64,000 bases of DNA from Alteriqipengyuania bathyomarina_B (GCF_038594605.1 NZ_JBCFZM010000003.1:310001-374000), one strand, 5' to 3'. Positions 33,356 through 42,718 are shown, counted from the stretch's first letter. Translations and numbers: made by a program. The notes: generated by a model from the letters alone, not told the origin.

Positions 33356-35076
33356 CCTTCACGACCTTTGACGGTCATCTCGACCACCTGGTCGGCGAAA
33401 GCGAGGCCCTGGCTGCGGTGAGTGACGAATATCACCGTCGGGCGATGCGGCCATTGCGCCAGTAGCCTCATGATCCGGTCCGCACGGTGTTCTTCGACCG
33501 CGCTCAGTGCTTCGTCGAGGATCAGCAGGCGCGGTCTGGCGAGCAGTGCGCGCGCAAAGCACAGGCGCTGGCGCTCCCCGCCCGAGAGGAGCTGCCCGCG
33601 CTCGCCGACCCGCGTGTCGAGGCCGTCGGGCAGGGCAGTTATCTTGTCCGCGATGTCCGCGATCCTCATCGCGTCCGTCAGCGCGGCTTCGCCGATATCG
33701 CTGATAAACCAGCGCAGGTTTTCCGCGATGGAGGCATCGAACAGGAACGGGTCCTGCGGCAGGTAGGCGATTTCGTCGCGCCAGTGGCGCCAGTCCGCCG
33801 GGCTTTGCAGGACCTGCCCGTCGACCCGCACGGTCCCGCGGGCGGGCGGCAGGAGGCCGGTCGCGATGTCGAGCAGGGTTGTCTTGCCGGTGCCCGACTG
33901 GCCGACCAGCGCCACGAACTCGCCGGGCTGCGCGCGCAAGGTCATTGCCTCGATGGTCCACGCATCCTTGCCATGCCGGAACCAGATCTCTTCAAGCGCC
34001 AGGCTTGCAGGGGCCTCCCGCCGCGCGCGCGGTTCGTCGCCGGAGGCATCGTCGAAGCCATCGGTTCCGCTATCGGAAAGAGAGGCAATCGTCGCGCGAA
34101 TCGCGGCGAGCGCGGGTAGCATGTTCGCGGTCGACTGGGCGGTCTGGAGGAGCTGTTGACCGGCGCCTGCGATCCGCACGACGATCACCACCACCACCAG
34201 CAGGACGGGGAGCGACAGGGCCATCGCGAAATATCCGAACAGCAATGTCGCTGCGACCGCGGCGGCCGAGACGACCTGCAATATCCCTTGGGTGGAGGAC
34301 TGGATGCGCGTGAACTCGATCTGGTTCTCGCGCATCGCTTGCGCCGCTTGCGTCATCTGGCGATTGAAAGCCTCCTGCGCATTATGGAGCCGCGCCAGCT
34401 TCTGTCCGGTCAGCAGATTGGTCAGCGTCCGGTGCAAGCCGCGGCCGCGGCCGGTCATTTCGATGCCGCGCCGTTCCGAGCGACGCAAAAGCGGCATTCC
34501 CAGCAGGCCGAAGACGGCCATCAGGACGATCACGAAGACCAGCATCGCAGGCGAAAGCGTGGCCAGGACTGCGAGCTGCGCGATCATGATCGCGATCGTC
34601 GCCCCGCCTCGCAACAGGCGGTCGTTCCCGACCGAGAGGCGCGAGACGTCGGACAGCACGGTGTGCTCGAGATCGGCCCGGCGCTGCGCCACGATCGCCT
34701 TCCAAGGTGCCTCGCGGATCGCGCCCAGCACGACCCGCCGCCATTTGTCGACATACTCGAGCGCGAGCTGCTTCAGGTAGACATCGCGGTGATAGAGCAG
34801 GAGCGCACGCAGCGCGATCAGGGCGACGAACAGGGCAGTCAGCATCAGCGCCTTGGCAAAAGCGCTCTCGATACCGACCAGCCGGAACACGCCGTCGACA
34901 TCGACGCTGCCCCATTCGCCGTCGCCGCCTACGACGAAGGAGAATAACGGGACGAGTGCGACAATTCCGAACGCTTCCAGCACGGCCCCGCATCCGACCA
35001 GCGCGGCCGAAACCCACAGGCGCACCCCGGAGAATTCATACAAATCCCTGAGGTAGAAAATGAATTGGTCGCGCAT
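33352..35076 (-). CDS. ABC transporter (fused permease/ATPase), lasso exporter LasD
   Basis: 574 residues with six N-terminal membrane helices (residues about 15-310) fused to an ATPase domain. Walker A is LVGQSGTGKTT, the Q-loop segment is YLPQDPFLF, the signature is LLSGGERQRL and Walker B is LLILDEALS; the switch His is in FVTHRS. Exports the mature peptide and gives self-immunity in known lasso systems. The ATG at MRDQFIFYLRD was chosen with a GGGG eight bases upstream. It opens the minus-strand unit with the nucleotidyltransferase and oxygenase. Confidence 0.9.
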   Translation of the reverse strand: MRDQFIFYLRDLYEFSGVRLWVSAALVGCGAVLEAFGIVALVPLFSFVVGGDGEWGSVDVDGVFRLVGIESAFAKALMLTALFVALIALRALLLYHRDVYLKQLALEYVDKWRRVVLGAIREAPWKAIVAQRRADLEHTVLSDVSRLSVGNDRLLRGGATIAIMIAQLAVLATLSPAMLVFVIVLMAVFGLLGMPLLRRSERRGIEMTGRGRGLHRTLTNLLTGQKLARLHNAQEAFNRQMTQAAQAMRENQIEFTRIQSSTQGILQVVSAAAVAATLLFGYFAMALSLPVLLVVVVIVVRIAGAGQQLLQTAQSTANMLPALAAIRATIASLSDSGTDGFDDASGDEPRARREAPASLALEEIWFRHGKDAWTIEAMTLRAQPGEFVALVGQSGTGKTTLLDIATGLLPPARGTVRVDGQVLQSPADWRHWRDEIAYLPQDPFLFDASIAENLRWFISDIGEAALTDAMRIADIADKITALPDGLDTRVGERGQLLSGGERQRLCFARALLARPRLLILDEALSAVEEHRADRIMRLLAQWPHRPTVIFVTHRSQGLAFADQVVEMTVKGREG

Positions 35077-35274
35077 GATGCCCCGCTGCCTCGCCACTGG
35101 CGGGGTAGTCATTACGCAGGGCGGGTCAAGCAGCCTCGAAGGGGGGAAAGCGGCAGGTTCGCACGAGGAAAGGTTGCCGGGATGCGCCGGGCCCGCCGCG
35201 CTCAATCCGCGAAGAACAGCCGGTAACACTTCCAGGAAAGCCTGCGTTCATGATTCGATTTTTATGCCAGCGGG

Positions 35275-35679
35275 ATGACATTTACTCGCATGGCGCAGAT
35301 TTTCCGGACAACAGCCTTGTCGTCCGCGTTGTTTTTGGCGCATACCGGCTGCGTGACGAGCGATATCGAGAACACCTGTACGGTCGAGGGGGCGGGCTTG
35401 CTGCCGGGCAATATCGATTCGCAGCAGGCGTGCGATATCTTCGAGCAAAAGCTGGCAGACGCGCTTGCCGATTCGGGCCATGCCGAAAGCACGCGCGATT
35501 ATTCGGTAGCGATTTCAATCGAGAAGCGCGGAACGCTCAAAGCGCAACTCGTCGAGCGCCTCCCGGGTGGCGAAACGAAAAACTACCCGGTGGCGGCAAT
35601 AGATGTTATGGATCGACCGATGCAACAAGATGATCTGGGTCGACTGGCTCGGGCAGTTGCGGGGATCTTGGTTTCATGA
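35275..35679 (+). CDS. Hypothetical secreted protein
   Basis: 134 residues. The N-terminus IFRTTALSSALFLAHTGC looks like a signal peptide, perhaps of a lipoprotein, though the -3 to -1 residues before Cys are not ideal. Three further cysteine-containing or charged segments follow; no domain is recognised. Three internal positions (DYSVAISIEKRG, then QDDLGRLARAVAGIL) suggest a small alpha/beta fold. It lies between the divergent lasso exporter and the M10 protease. A later ATG five codons in is an alternative start. Confidence 0.6.
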   Translation: MTFTRMAQIFRTTALSSALFLAHTGCVTSDIENTCTVEGAGLLPGNIDSQQACDIFEQKLADALADSGHAESTRDYSVAISIEKRGTLKAQLVERLPGGETKNYPVAAIDVMDRPMQQDDLGRLARAVAGILVS

Positions 35680-35720
35680 AGCAATGCTGCGCCGGCTAGG
35701 CGAGCTTGCAAGAGAAGAAG

Positions 35721-38696
35721 ATGGGTGGGCAAGTTATGACGATGATGCAGGCCATCGAGGCGCGCGATGAATTGTTCTGGGACTCGCGGGTCATGAACGG
35801 CTATTTCGGAAACGCGATCGTCGATAACGGAAAAGAGCCGCTCCATGTCGGCGGGTGCTCGTGCCCCGGCTGCATGGCGCATGACGGCGGCAAGCAGTTC
35901 CAGTCCGGCGGCGGTTCGATCGGTGCAGAGGACACGATTCCCGCAAGCGTCTCCACCACCGCGACGCTCCTCCCCGGCGGCACCCAGAGGAGCGCGATCG
36001 ATAGCGCTGGCGATAGCGACTGGTTCCGGATCGAATTGACCGCCGGGCAGACCTACACATTCAGCACCACCCTTGGCGGTGGAGGGCTGCGCGACAGCGT
36101 CCTGACGCTGCGCAATTCGAGTGGCGGCGTCATCACCTCGAACGACGACGCGAATTACGACGCAGGCCTGTTGTGGTCGGAGATCACCTTCACCGCAACG
36201 ACGACCGGCACGTTCTATCTCGATGTAGCCGCCTACGGCGATTTCACCGGGGAATATTATCTATCGAGCACGCGTCCGCTGGCAGACCCGGTCGCCGGCG
36301 ATGCCTCCACCACTGCCAGCCTCACGCTGGGTGCGGACCCGACGGCCGGCGTGTTGGAACAGACCGGCGACCGCGACTGGTATGCGGTCACGCTCGAAGC
36401 GGGTGAAACTTACGAATTCGTCACTTTGGGGACCGGTTTGAGCGGCGACCCCGATACGACGCTGAGCCTGCGCAATGCATCGGGCAGCCTGCTCGCCTTC
36501 AACGACGACAGCGACGGTACCTATTCGCGCATCCGCTTCATCGCGGAAACCAGCGGCACTTATTATCTCGACGTGGGCGGCTGGGCCAATTCGCAGCGCG
36601 GCGACTACCTGGTCCAGGCCCGCGTGGCGGAGCCCCTGCCACTGTTCAACAACGATCAGATCGCCGACCAGCTGCTCAATGGATACTGGGGCGGGCCGGC
36701 AGGCGCACATACGTTCGATGTGGGGCCGGGCGGCACGATCTCCGTCAACGTTTCCGCTCTGACGACCGAGGGCCAGTTCCTTGCCCGCGAAGCTCTGAAC
36801 CTGTGGAGCGATGTGCTCGGCGTCACCTTTAATGAAGTGGCCTCGGGCGCGCAGATCGTGTTCGACGATGACCAGGACGGTGCTTTCGCTTCGGTCTCCC
36901 GCGTTAACGGCAACATCACGCTGGCCGAGGTCAACGTGTCGGAAGCATGGCTGGCCAATTCGGGCACCACGCTCGACAGCTATTCCTTCCAGACTTTCAT
37001 CCACGAGATCGGCCATGCCCTCGGCCTGGGCCATGGTGGCAATTACAATTCGACCGCCGACTATTTCCAGGATGCGTCCTATCTGAACGATGCCTGGGTC
37101 ACCACGGTGATGTCCTATTTCGACCAGCGCGAGAACAGCTACTTCGGCGATCTCGGCTATAGCCGGGTGTACTCGATCACCCCGCGCGGCGCGGACATCG
37201 TGGCCATCCAGACCGCCTATGGCGTGGCGACCACCACCCGCACCGACGACACCATTTACGGCGTCGGCAATACCTCGGGCCGTGCGGTCTATGGCGTCGG
37301 ACCCGAGGCGACGAACGGCGCGGGCAACCTGCTGGGCTTCACGATCATCGATCACGGCGGCAACGACACGCTCGACTATTCGTCCTTCGGCAGTGCGCAG
37401 TACATCAATCTGAACGCCGAAACCTTCTCGAACGTCGGGGGCAGCGTCGGCAACATGTCGATCGCACGCGGCACGATCATCGAGAACGCAATCGGTGGTT
37501 CGGGCGGCGACACGCTGATCGGTAACGACGTCGCCAACATCCTCACCGGCGGACTCGGGAACGACATCATCGACGGTGGCGCGGAAGTCGACACGGCGAT
37601 CGTGCGGGGCAACCGCTCGCAATATACGATCGTGCAGACTGCACTCGGGGTCTTCGACATTACCGGGCCGGACGGCGGCGATAGGCTGACCGGGGTCGAG
37701 TATCTGCAGTTCGACGATGAGACGATCCAACTGCTCAGGGGCACCGGGATCAGCGTGAACTTCGCGAACCCCGCCTCCTACCAGGCGGCGATGGACAATA
37801 TCCGCGACTTCGACGGCAATGATCTGGGCGGCGACGGCAGCTGGGTCCGCATCGGCAGTGCCGACGTGGACGGCGACGGCGATATCGACCAGATCCTCGT
37901 GAACGCGGAAATCGGGCGCTTCGCTACGGTAGGCGCGGCCAATGACGGGCTCTACTATTTCAACGATCACAGCTGGGGCGGGGACGTCCGCGTGGTCGGC
38001 ATCTATATCGACCCGCTGGTCCAGTCCGGCGATGTCGAGCCCGGCAGCGACCTCGACAGCCAGTATCGCTTCCAGGTCGATCTCCAGAACGGCAATATCG
38101 GCACCGTGCTCGGCGCGGAAGATTACGACGGCGACGGGTTGCAGGAGGTCTATTTCGCGCTGACCGACGGCACCGCCTACCTGCACGCCTACATGCATGC
38201 GGACGGCAACATCCAGTACGCCAACTATCAGACAGAACAGCAGGTCATCGATTTCCTGACCGCCAATGGTTACGATGCGAGCACCTGGGCGGGCTGGTTC
38301 GACGGTTCGAATTCGAGCACCGTTCAGCCCGACGTCGACAAGGGTGTGCCGGTTTCAGAGCTTCCCGCAGCTAGCGATCCGGTCGCTGGCGGAGCGCTCG
38401 ATTCGGTGCTCAGCGACCTCTTCGGCGGCAAGTCCGTGCCGGTATCCGAGCCGGAAACCGGCCTGGGCGAGGCGGGCAAGGATGCGCTCGCCGCGTTGGA
38501 CGGTTCGTGGTCCGGCGCAGTCCAGCCTACCACGTTCGAGCCGGGCATGATGGCCCAGCCGGGTCATTTCGACCGGTCAGGTCTCGACAGCTTCGGGATC
38601 GACGGTTTCGGCATCGAGCAGGGCGGTTTCGTCCCCGGCGGTCTCGACCTGCACGGCCTCGACAACCCGTTCGCCCAGCCCGAGATCTTCGCCTGA
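35721..38696 (+). CDS. Serralysin-like M10 metallopeptidase with PPC and RTX regions
   Basis: About 991 residues without a signal peptide, as expected for type I secretion. After a Cys-rich segment (VGGCSCPGCMAHDGG) come two PPC-type beta domains (about 75-185 and 195-305) with repeated DSDWFRIEL/DRDWYAVTL and FYLDVAAYG/YYLDVGGWA blocks. The protease domain carries HEIGHALGLGH at 428-438 and the Met-turn VMSYF around Met464. A short RTX stretch (GGLGNDIIDGG near 610) and Ca2+-like motifs DVDGDGDID and DYDGDGLQE follow. The C-terminal 150 residues are Gly/Pro-rich. Start uncertain among nearby ATGs. Confidence 0.88.
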   Translation: MGGQVMTMMQAIEARDELFWDSRVMNGYFGNAIVDNGKEPLHVGGCSCPGCMAHDGGKQFQSGGGSIGAEDTIPASVSTTATLLPGGTQRSAIDSAGDSDWFRIELTAGQTYTFSTTLGGGGLRDSVLTLRNSSGGVITSNDDANYDAGLLWSEITFTATTTGTFYLDVAAYGDFTGEYYLSSTRPLADPVAGDASTTASLTLGADPTAGVLEQTGDRDWYAVTLEAGETYEFVTLGTGLSGDPDTTLSLRNASGSLLAFNDDSDGTYSRIRFIAETSGTYYLDVGGWANSQRGDYLVQARVAEPLPLFNNDQIADQLLNGYWGGPAGAHTFDVGPGGTISVNVSALTTEGQFLAREALNLWSDVLGVTFNEVASGAQIVFDDDQDGAFASVSRVNGNITLAEVNVSEAWLANSGTTLDSYSFQTFIHEIGHALGLGHGGNYNSTADYFQDASYLNDAWVTTVMSYFDQRENSYFGDLGYSRVYSITPRGADIVAIQTAYGVATTTRTDDTIYGVGNTSGRAVYGVGPEATNGAGNLLGFTIIDHGGNDTLDYSSFGSAQYINLNAETFSNVGGSVGNMSIARGTIIENAIGGSGGDTLIGNDVANILTGGLGNDIIDGGAEVDTAIVRGNRSQYTIVQTALGVFDITGPDGGDRLTGVEYLQFDDETIQLLRGTGISVNFANPASYQAAMDNIRDFDGNDLGGDGSWVRIGSADVDGDGDIDQILVNAEIGRFATVGAANDGLYYFNDHSWGGDVRVVGIYIDPLVQSGDVEPGSDLDSQYRFQVDLQNGNIGTVLGAEDYDGDGLQEVYFALTDGTAYLHAYMHADGNIQYANYQTEQQVIDFLTANGYDASTWAGWFDGSNSSTVQPDVDKGVPVSELPAASDPVAGGALDSVLSDLFGGKSVPVSEPETGLGEAGKDALAALDGSWSGAVQPTTFEPGMMAQPGHFDRSGLDSFGIDGFGIEQGGFVPGGLDLHGLDNPFAQPEIFA

Positions 38697-38792
38697 TCGC
38701 AAGTCTTCGCAGGGCGGGCCATCCGGTTCGCCCCGCAAGGCGGGCAAGGCTGGCGCGCGCATTGTGCCTGCCAGCCCGGGCCCCGGCTAACC

Positions 38793-40973
38793 TTATGCCG
38801 CCAGCCGCGAGGCCGATACGTCTTCGGCCTTGAAGGACTGATCGACCCGCGCGCTCGGGGCCGCCGAAGTCAGCGGGGCGATGGCCGGTCGCCACGCGTT
38901 GAACTCACGCACCGTATCGGCCAGCGTGAATGGCGGAATCCGGCGGTCGCGGGACAGCGCGTTCTCAAGATCGGGCCCATTGCCATCGATGCGTCGGCGA
39001 AGATTGCGGATCCTGCGCGACCCGATCAGACCGCGCTCGACCAGAATATCTTCCAGCCGACGATAAGGTCCGCGTAGCAGGCGCCGAATGTCGCGCGCCG
39101 ATCCTTCGGGGATCGGTCCATCCATCAGGCTGACCGCGATCGCCTGCTCCACAGCCATTTCCTGCGCTGTTCCGGCGAAGCGGATAGCGTAGGCAATCTC
39201 GCCCAGCGGCGCGACCTTGAAATGCGGCCGGTGAACGCCGGACCGCCGCAGCGCCGCGCGTAGCGCGCGCCATTCGCGCATCGGGTAATCTTCGCCCACA
39301 TAGACGTCGATCCCGCCATCTTGCGCCCGCTGGGCGAAGGCCGAAAAGCGCTCGGCCTCGCGGCGGGAAAGGAAGACACTGGAATAGTTGTCCAGCGGCC
39401 CGTCGATATGTCCGAATTCAAGGCCGAGCTTGGCGGCCAGTCCTTTTGCGATGGTCGGGCCGTCGACCAGCCGCAAGTCCTGCAGGGCAAGCATGAGGTT
39501 CCGGCCGGTTCGCCTGCTATACCGTGCAGCAAGCTTCGCCTCTTCCCTGCCCATTGCCCCCGAAGCGACCAGGATGTCGGTGATTTTCGCCTTGCCCGAT
39601 GCAAGGTCCGAACCTTCCGGCAAAGCCGATGAACTGCTGCCGGTCCCCGCCGCGGTATTCGCCCCGGCCGGCGCTCGCGACGCGAGCAGCACGCCATGCG
39701 CGCCGATCAACGCGGAGGACGCGAGGTCGAGCGGCAGCATGAGTGTCGCTGCCAGCCCGCGCACCCTCGAAGTCAGGACGATCCTGCGTGCAAGTGCGGC
39801 GGCGAGCAGCGCGGCGTCGATGGCCAGCAGCGCGATCACCCACGGGGCGTCGATTACGCGAGGCGTGGTGTCGAACCCGGGCACCAACATTCCGGCGCCA
39901 AGGAGCGCGGCTGCGGCGAGGGCGGTCAGTGCTGCACAGCCCCAGGTCGCCGCGACCACCACGGCGCGCCGATCGCGGTAATTGAAGAAATGCGTCCACA
40001 CGCTGCCCTGTGGGCTGCCGAGCGGACGCCAGCCGGAGAATGCGGTAACCCGGAGCCGCGCCGCCTTCGCGCGGACCGCCGCAGAATAACTGCGCGGCGC
40101 CAGTTCCTCGACCGCGATGACCTTTCGCCGCGCGTCGCGCTGCCACGCGAAGGTGGCTGCATAGCCGCGCTCGCCCAGGCGCCGGACGGCATCGAATACG
40201 GGCATCTCGGTGGCCTCGTCGAAAGAGTCGCCCCGAAGCCGTAGCGCCCGGATTGCGTCGCGGCGGAGCGCAACGCCGGTCTCGCGCACGGGGACGCTGT
40301 GCACCATGGAGGCGCGCAGCCGGGTTTCGCGCGCATGATACTCGCCAAGATCGTCGAGCCCCGCGCCACCGTTGAGCGGCAGCGTCCGGCGCGGGCCGGT
40401 CAGCACGGGGAGCTGGACGATGCTCGCGAATTCGCAGTGCCAGTTGACGAGCTTGAGCGTTAACGGATGCAGGATCGTTTCGGGGCCCTGGATCAGATAG
40501 CTCTGGAAATCGACAGCATTCTCTTGCTCGAAGCGGCCGACCGCAGCGAGCAGCGTATTGAGTGCGCGCGCATCGGTTGCGGCATCGCTTGTCTCCATCG
40601 GGCAGATCTGCACCTTGCTGTCGCCGCGCGTTTTGCGTCGCACGGCGGCGAGCGTTTGCGCGTCGATCGTGCGGACGGCAACGAAGATCATGTAGTTATC
40701 GTATTGGACGGAGCGTTTGAGCCGCGCCAGCATGGTGCCTGCCAGAAGAGCGGGCCCGGTGATGGTCACGAGGATCGCGACGCTCTCTTCCGGCTTGCGG
40801 CGCAGCATCTCGAGCGTGGGGCCCGCCCAACGGCGGCGCCAGACGTGGATGTCCGCCATCAGTTTTAGCACCACGCTCTCGATCCCGAGAACGAAGACCA
40901 CGATCGCCAGGAAGGCGATCACCCGTCCGAGGATGCCCCAGCCTTCCCAGAGAAAAAGAACCGCACTTTCCAT
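38793..40973 (-). CDS. NfrB-like glycosyltransferase homologue with degenerate catalytic site and MshEN-like C-terminus
   Basis: About 726 residues. An N-terminal helix (VIAFLAIVVFVLGIESVVLK) precedes a GT2-like domain, then two helices around residues 345-400, then helical MshEN/GspE-N-like repeats (KITDILVASGAMGREEAKLA, and RRLEDILVERGLIGSRRIRN). The GT part has YDNYMIFVAVRTIDAQT where NfrB proteins have a similar block, but where they usually have an acidic DAED-type motif followed by HP, this protein has LIQGPETILHP. Catalysis is therefore doubtful. MshEN domains can bind cyclic di-GMP, and a GGDEF gene is divergent from it. Start set at MESAVLFLW. Confidence 0.75.
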   Translation of the reverse strand: MESAVLFLWEGWGILGRVIAFLAIVVFVLGIESVVLKLMADIHVWRRRWAGPTLEMLRRKPEESVAILVTITGPALLAGTMLARLKRSVQYDNYMIFVAVRTIDAQTLAAVRRKTRGDSKVQICPMETSDAATDARALNTLLAAVGRFEQENAVDFQSYLIQGPETILHPLTLKLVNWHCEFASIVQLPVLTGPRRTLPLNGGAGLDDLGEYHARETRLRASMVHSVPVRETGVALRRDAIRALRLRGDSFDEATEMPVFDAVRRLGERGYAATFAWQRDARRKVIAVEELAPRSYSAAVRAKAARLRVTAFSGWRPLGSPQGSVWTHFFNYRDRRAVVVAATWGCAALTALAAAALLGAGMLVPGFDTTPRVIDAPWVIALLAIDAALLAAALARRIVLTSRVRGLAATLMLPLDLASSALIGAHGVLLASRAPAGANTAAGTGSSSSALPEGSDLASGKAKITDILVASGAMGREEAKLAARYSRRTGRNLMLALQDLRLVDGPTIAKGLAAKLGLEFGHIDGPLDNYSSVFLSRREAERFSAFAQRAQDGGIDVYVGEDYPMREWRALRAALRRSGVHRPHFKVAPLGEIAYAIRFAGTAQEMAVEQAIAVSLMDGPIPEGSARDIRRLLRGPYRRLEDILVERGLIGSRRIRNLRRRIDGNGPDLENALSRDRRIPPFTLADTVREFNAWRPAIAPLTSAAPSARVDQSFKAEDVSASRLAA

Positions 40974-41124
40974 TCTGTTGGTACCTGTTGCCAATCTTTG
41001 CAGACCGGTGGTGCCGGGGCGATTCTGTCTCGCATATTAAGGCGCAAATGTGTCGTCATGCGGCGAGCCATGTTCCCGGCCGCTGAAGCGAAGCGATTCC
41101 GGCGAGTCGGTGGGGTAATAATGG

Positions 41125-41258
41125 CGAGATCGCGCCAACCTGGCTGGATGAAGATTCTTTGCCGTCAAGAGAAAAGATGGCCCATCGGCACCGCGCCAAA
41201 TGTCTTGCGCAGCACCGAATCGGCCGTGACGGGCAAGCCGATTCGGTCTTTCTTTTCC
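41125..41258 (+). ncRNA. Candidate small RNA ending at an orphan intrinsic terminator
   Basis: A plus-strand transcript ending at the terminator would be about 130 bases if it starts after the TAATAAT-like element near 41113-41119. No coding frame with a ribosome site fits. The 5' end is a guess and no known RNA family is recognised. Confidence 0.35.
41215..41258 (+). terminator. Intrinsic terminator with no upstream coding gene
   Basis: CCGAATCGGC pairs perfectly with GCCGATTCGG over 10 bp with a 12-base loop, followed by TCTTTCTTTTCC. This is one of the clearest intrinsic terminators in the window, and the nearest upstream gene on this strand is more than 2.5 kb away. Confidence 0.82.
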
Positions 41259-41419
41259 GAGATTTGCGCCAGCCAGTTTCACCGCAATGGGTAAGCGGAG
41301 CAGGATGCGAAACCGCGCCATCCGACGCGCTCGATGTGGGGGGCGGATCGCCCTACCTCGCTGGTTAAGCGGTGTTTTACCCTTTGCCGATAGCCACCAT
41401 CCTAGGGAGATTGCACCAC

Positions 41420-42712
41420 ATGATGTCACCAACGGTTTTCGAAGGCCGCGCCGGGTTGAAGCTCGTCACGTGGCTTCAGGCTGCATTGCGGGCGGTCTTG
41501 CTGATCGCGCTGCTGGCCTACGCTGGATCGTTCGTTCTGCCGGAAATATGGCGAACGGCCGCGCTGGCGGTCGGCAGCACTTTGATCGCGCTCGCGATTC
41601 TGGCGAGCGTTTTCAGCGACCGGCTGAAGGTGATCCAGGTTTCTTCGTACAAAAAGCACGTCGACAAGATCAACGAAACGCAAGAGCAGATCGAGGAACT
41701 CTTCTCGATGACCGATACGCTGCAGGCGGCGGACAGCAACGGCGATGCCGCGCAGGTGCTGCGCGCGACGAGCCGCAAGCTGCTGCCCGGCTGCGGCGTG
41801 TGCCTTTATGTGTTCAACAATTCGCGCGACCGGCTCGATCTGGTGGACTGCTGGGACATGCCGGAAGGCTATAGTCCCTCCGAAAGCCTCGTCCCGGCCA
41901 ATTGTTGGGCGCTCAAGCGGGGCAAGGACCACCTCAACAATCCCGAAGAGCAGTCGCTATGCTGTTCGCACTATATCGGCGAGGTCGCGAGCATCGAAGT
42001 GCCGATGATGGCGCGCGGACAGGTGTTCGGCCTGCTGATCCTGGGCGACCGGGGCGGCAAGTGCCACAATGTCGATCGCGCGCAGCGGATCGCGCGCGCG
42101 CTGGCCGATTCGACCTCGCTTGCGCTCTCCAACATCTCGCTGCGCGAGCAACTGCGCACGCAATCGCTGCGCGATCCGATGACGGGCCTGTACAACCGCC
42201 GCTATATGGAAGACACGCTCGACCGGTTCATCTCGCTCGCGCACCGGCAGAACCAGCCGACCTCGGTGCTGATGATCGATCTCGACAACTTCAAGGTGCT
42301 GAACGACGAGCATGGCCACGCCAAGGGCGATGCCGTGCTCAAGGATGTCGCCGCGCAAGTGGTCGGCGCGCTTCGTCCATCCGATGTCGTGTGCCGCTAT
42401 GGCGGCGAAGAGCTGCTGGTGATCCTGCCCGATTGCCCTCAGGACGACGCGATGATGCGCGCCGAACATGTCCGCGCCCGGATCGAGCTGCTGTCGGACC
42501 AGCATGGCTGCAATGTCGCCGCATCGATCGGCGTCGCGTCGTTGCCGGACTCCGCCAAGTCGGCTTCGGACCTGCTTTCCGCGTCCGATCAGGCGCTCTA
42601 CGATGCGAAGGCGGCGGGCAAGAACCAGGTTCTGGCCGCACCGCCGCTGGCGAAGAAGAAGGTGGTTGGCGAACCGGCCAGCCCGCGGCTCGTGGCGAAC
42701 GAGGCCGGTTGA
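41420..42712 (+). CDS. Diguanylate cyclase: membrane helices, GAF-like and GGDEF domains
   Basis: About 430 residues. TAGGGAGA lies nine bases upstream of the chosen ATG. Two N-terminal helices (AVLLIALLAYAGSFVLPEIW and ALAVGSTLIALAILASVF) are followed by a short coiled coil and a GAF-like domain (about 105-245) with several Cys (CGVCLYVF, CWALKRGK, CCSHYIG). The cyclase domain has DPMTGLYNRR and GGEEL at 328-332, with an RPSD inhibitory site five residues before it, so it should make c-di-GMP under product control. The Cys-rich GAF may sense redox or a metal; that is inference. Confidence 0.92.
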   Translation: MMSPTVFEGRAGLKLVTWLQAALRAVLLIALLAYAGSFVLPEIWRTAALAVGSTLIALAILASVFSDRLKVIQVSSYKKHVDKINETQEQIEELFSMTDTLQAADSNGDAAQVLRATSRKLLPGCGVCLYVFNNSRDRLDLVDCWDMPEGYSPSESLVPANCWALKRGKDHLNNPEEQSLCCSHYIGEVASIEVPMMARGQVFGLLILGDRGGKCHNVDRAQRIARALADSTSLALSNISLREQLRTQSLRDPMTGLYNRRYMEDTLDRFISLAHRQNQPTSVLMIDLDNFKVLNDEHGHAKGDAVLKDVAAQVVGALRPSDVVCRYGGEELLVILPDCPQDDAMMRAEHVRARIELLSDQHGCNVAASIGVASLPDSAKSASDLLSASDQALYDAKAAGKNQVLAAPPLAKKKVVGEPASPRLVANEAG

Positions 42713-42718
42713 CTTCGG

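Larger units (their letters stand above)
40974..41419. other. 446-base intergenic region with an orphan terminator
   Basis: Divergent gap between the NfrB-like gene and the GGDEF gene. No convincing protein-coding frame is seen. A strong intrinsic terminator on the plus strand lies in the middle with no upstream gene to serve, pointing to a small RNA. Confidence 0.6.

Noticed and set aside
35250..35633. Alternative 127-codon frame overlapping the secreted protein gene
   Set aside because: The competing frame has a signal-like N-terminus and better composition; this one is Arg-rich and lacks a ribosome site.
36261..38198. 645-codon minus-strand frame opposite the M10 protease
   Set aside because: The plus-strand protein has clear protease and RTX motifs; the antisense product shows no domain pattern beyond GC-driven repeats.
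40998..41294. 98-codon plus-strand frame in the gap before the GGDEF gene
   Set aside because: It runs through the orphan terminator hairpin, has no clear ribosome site and no recognisable motif; a non-coding RNA fits better.
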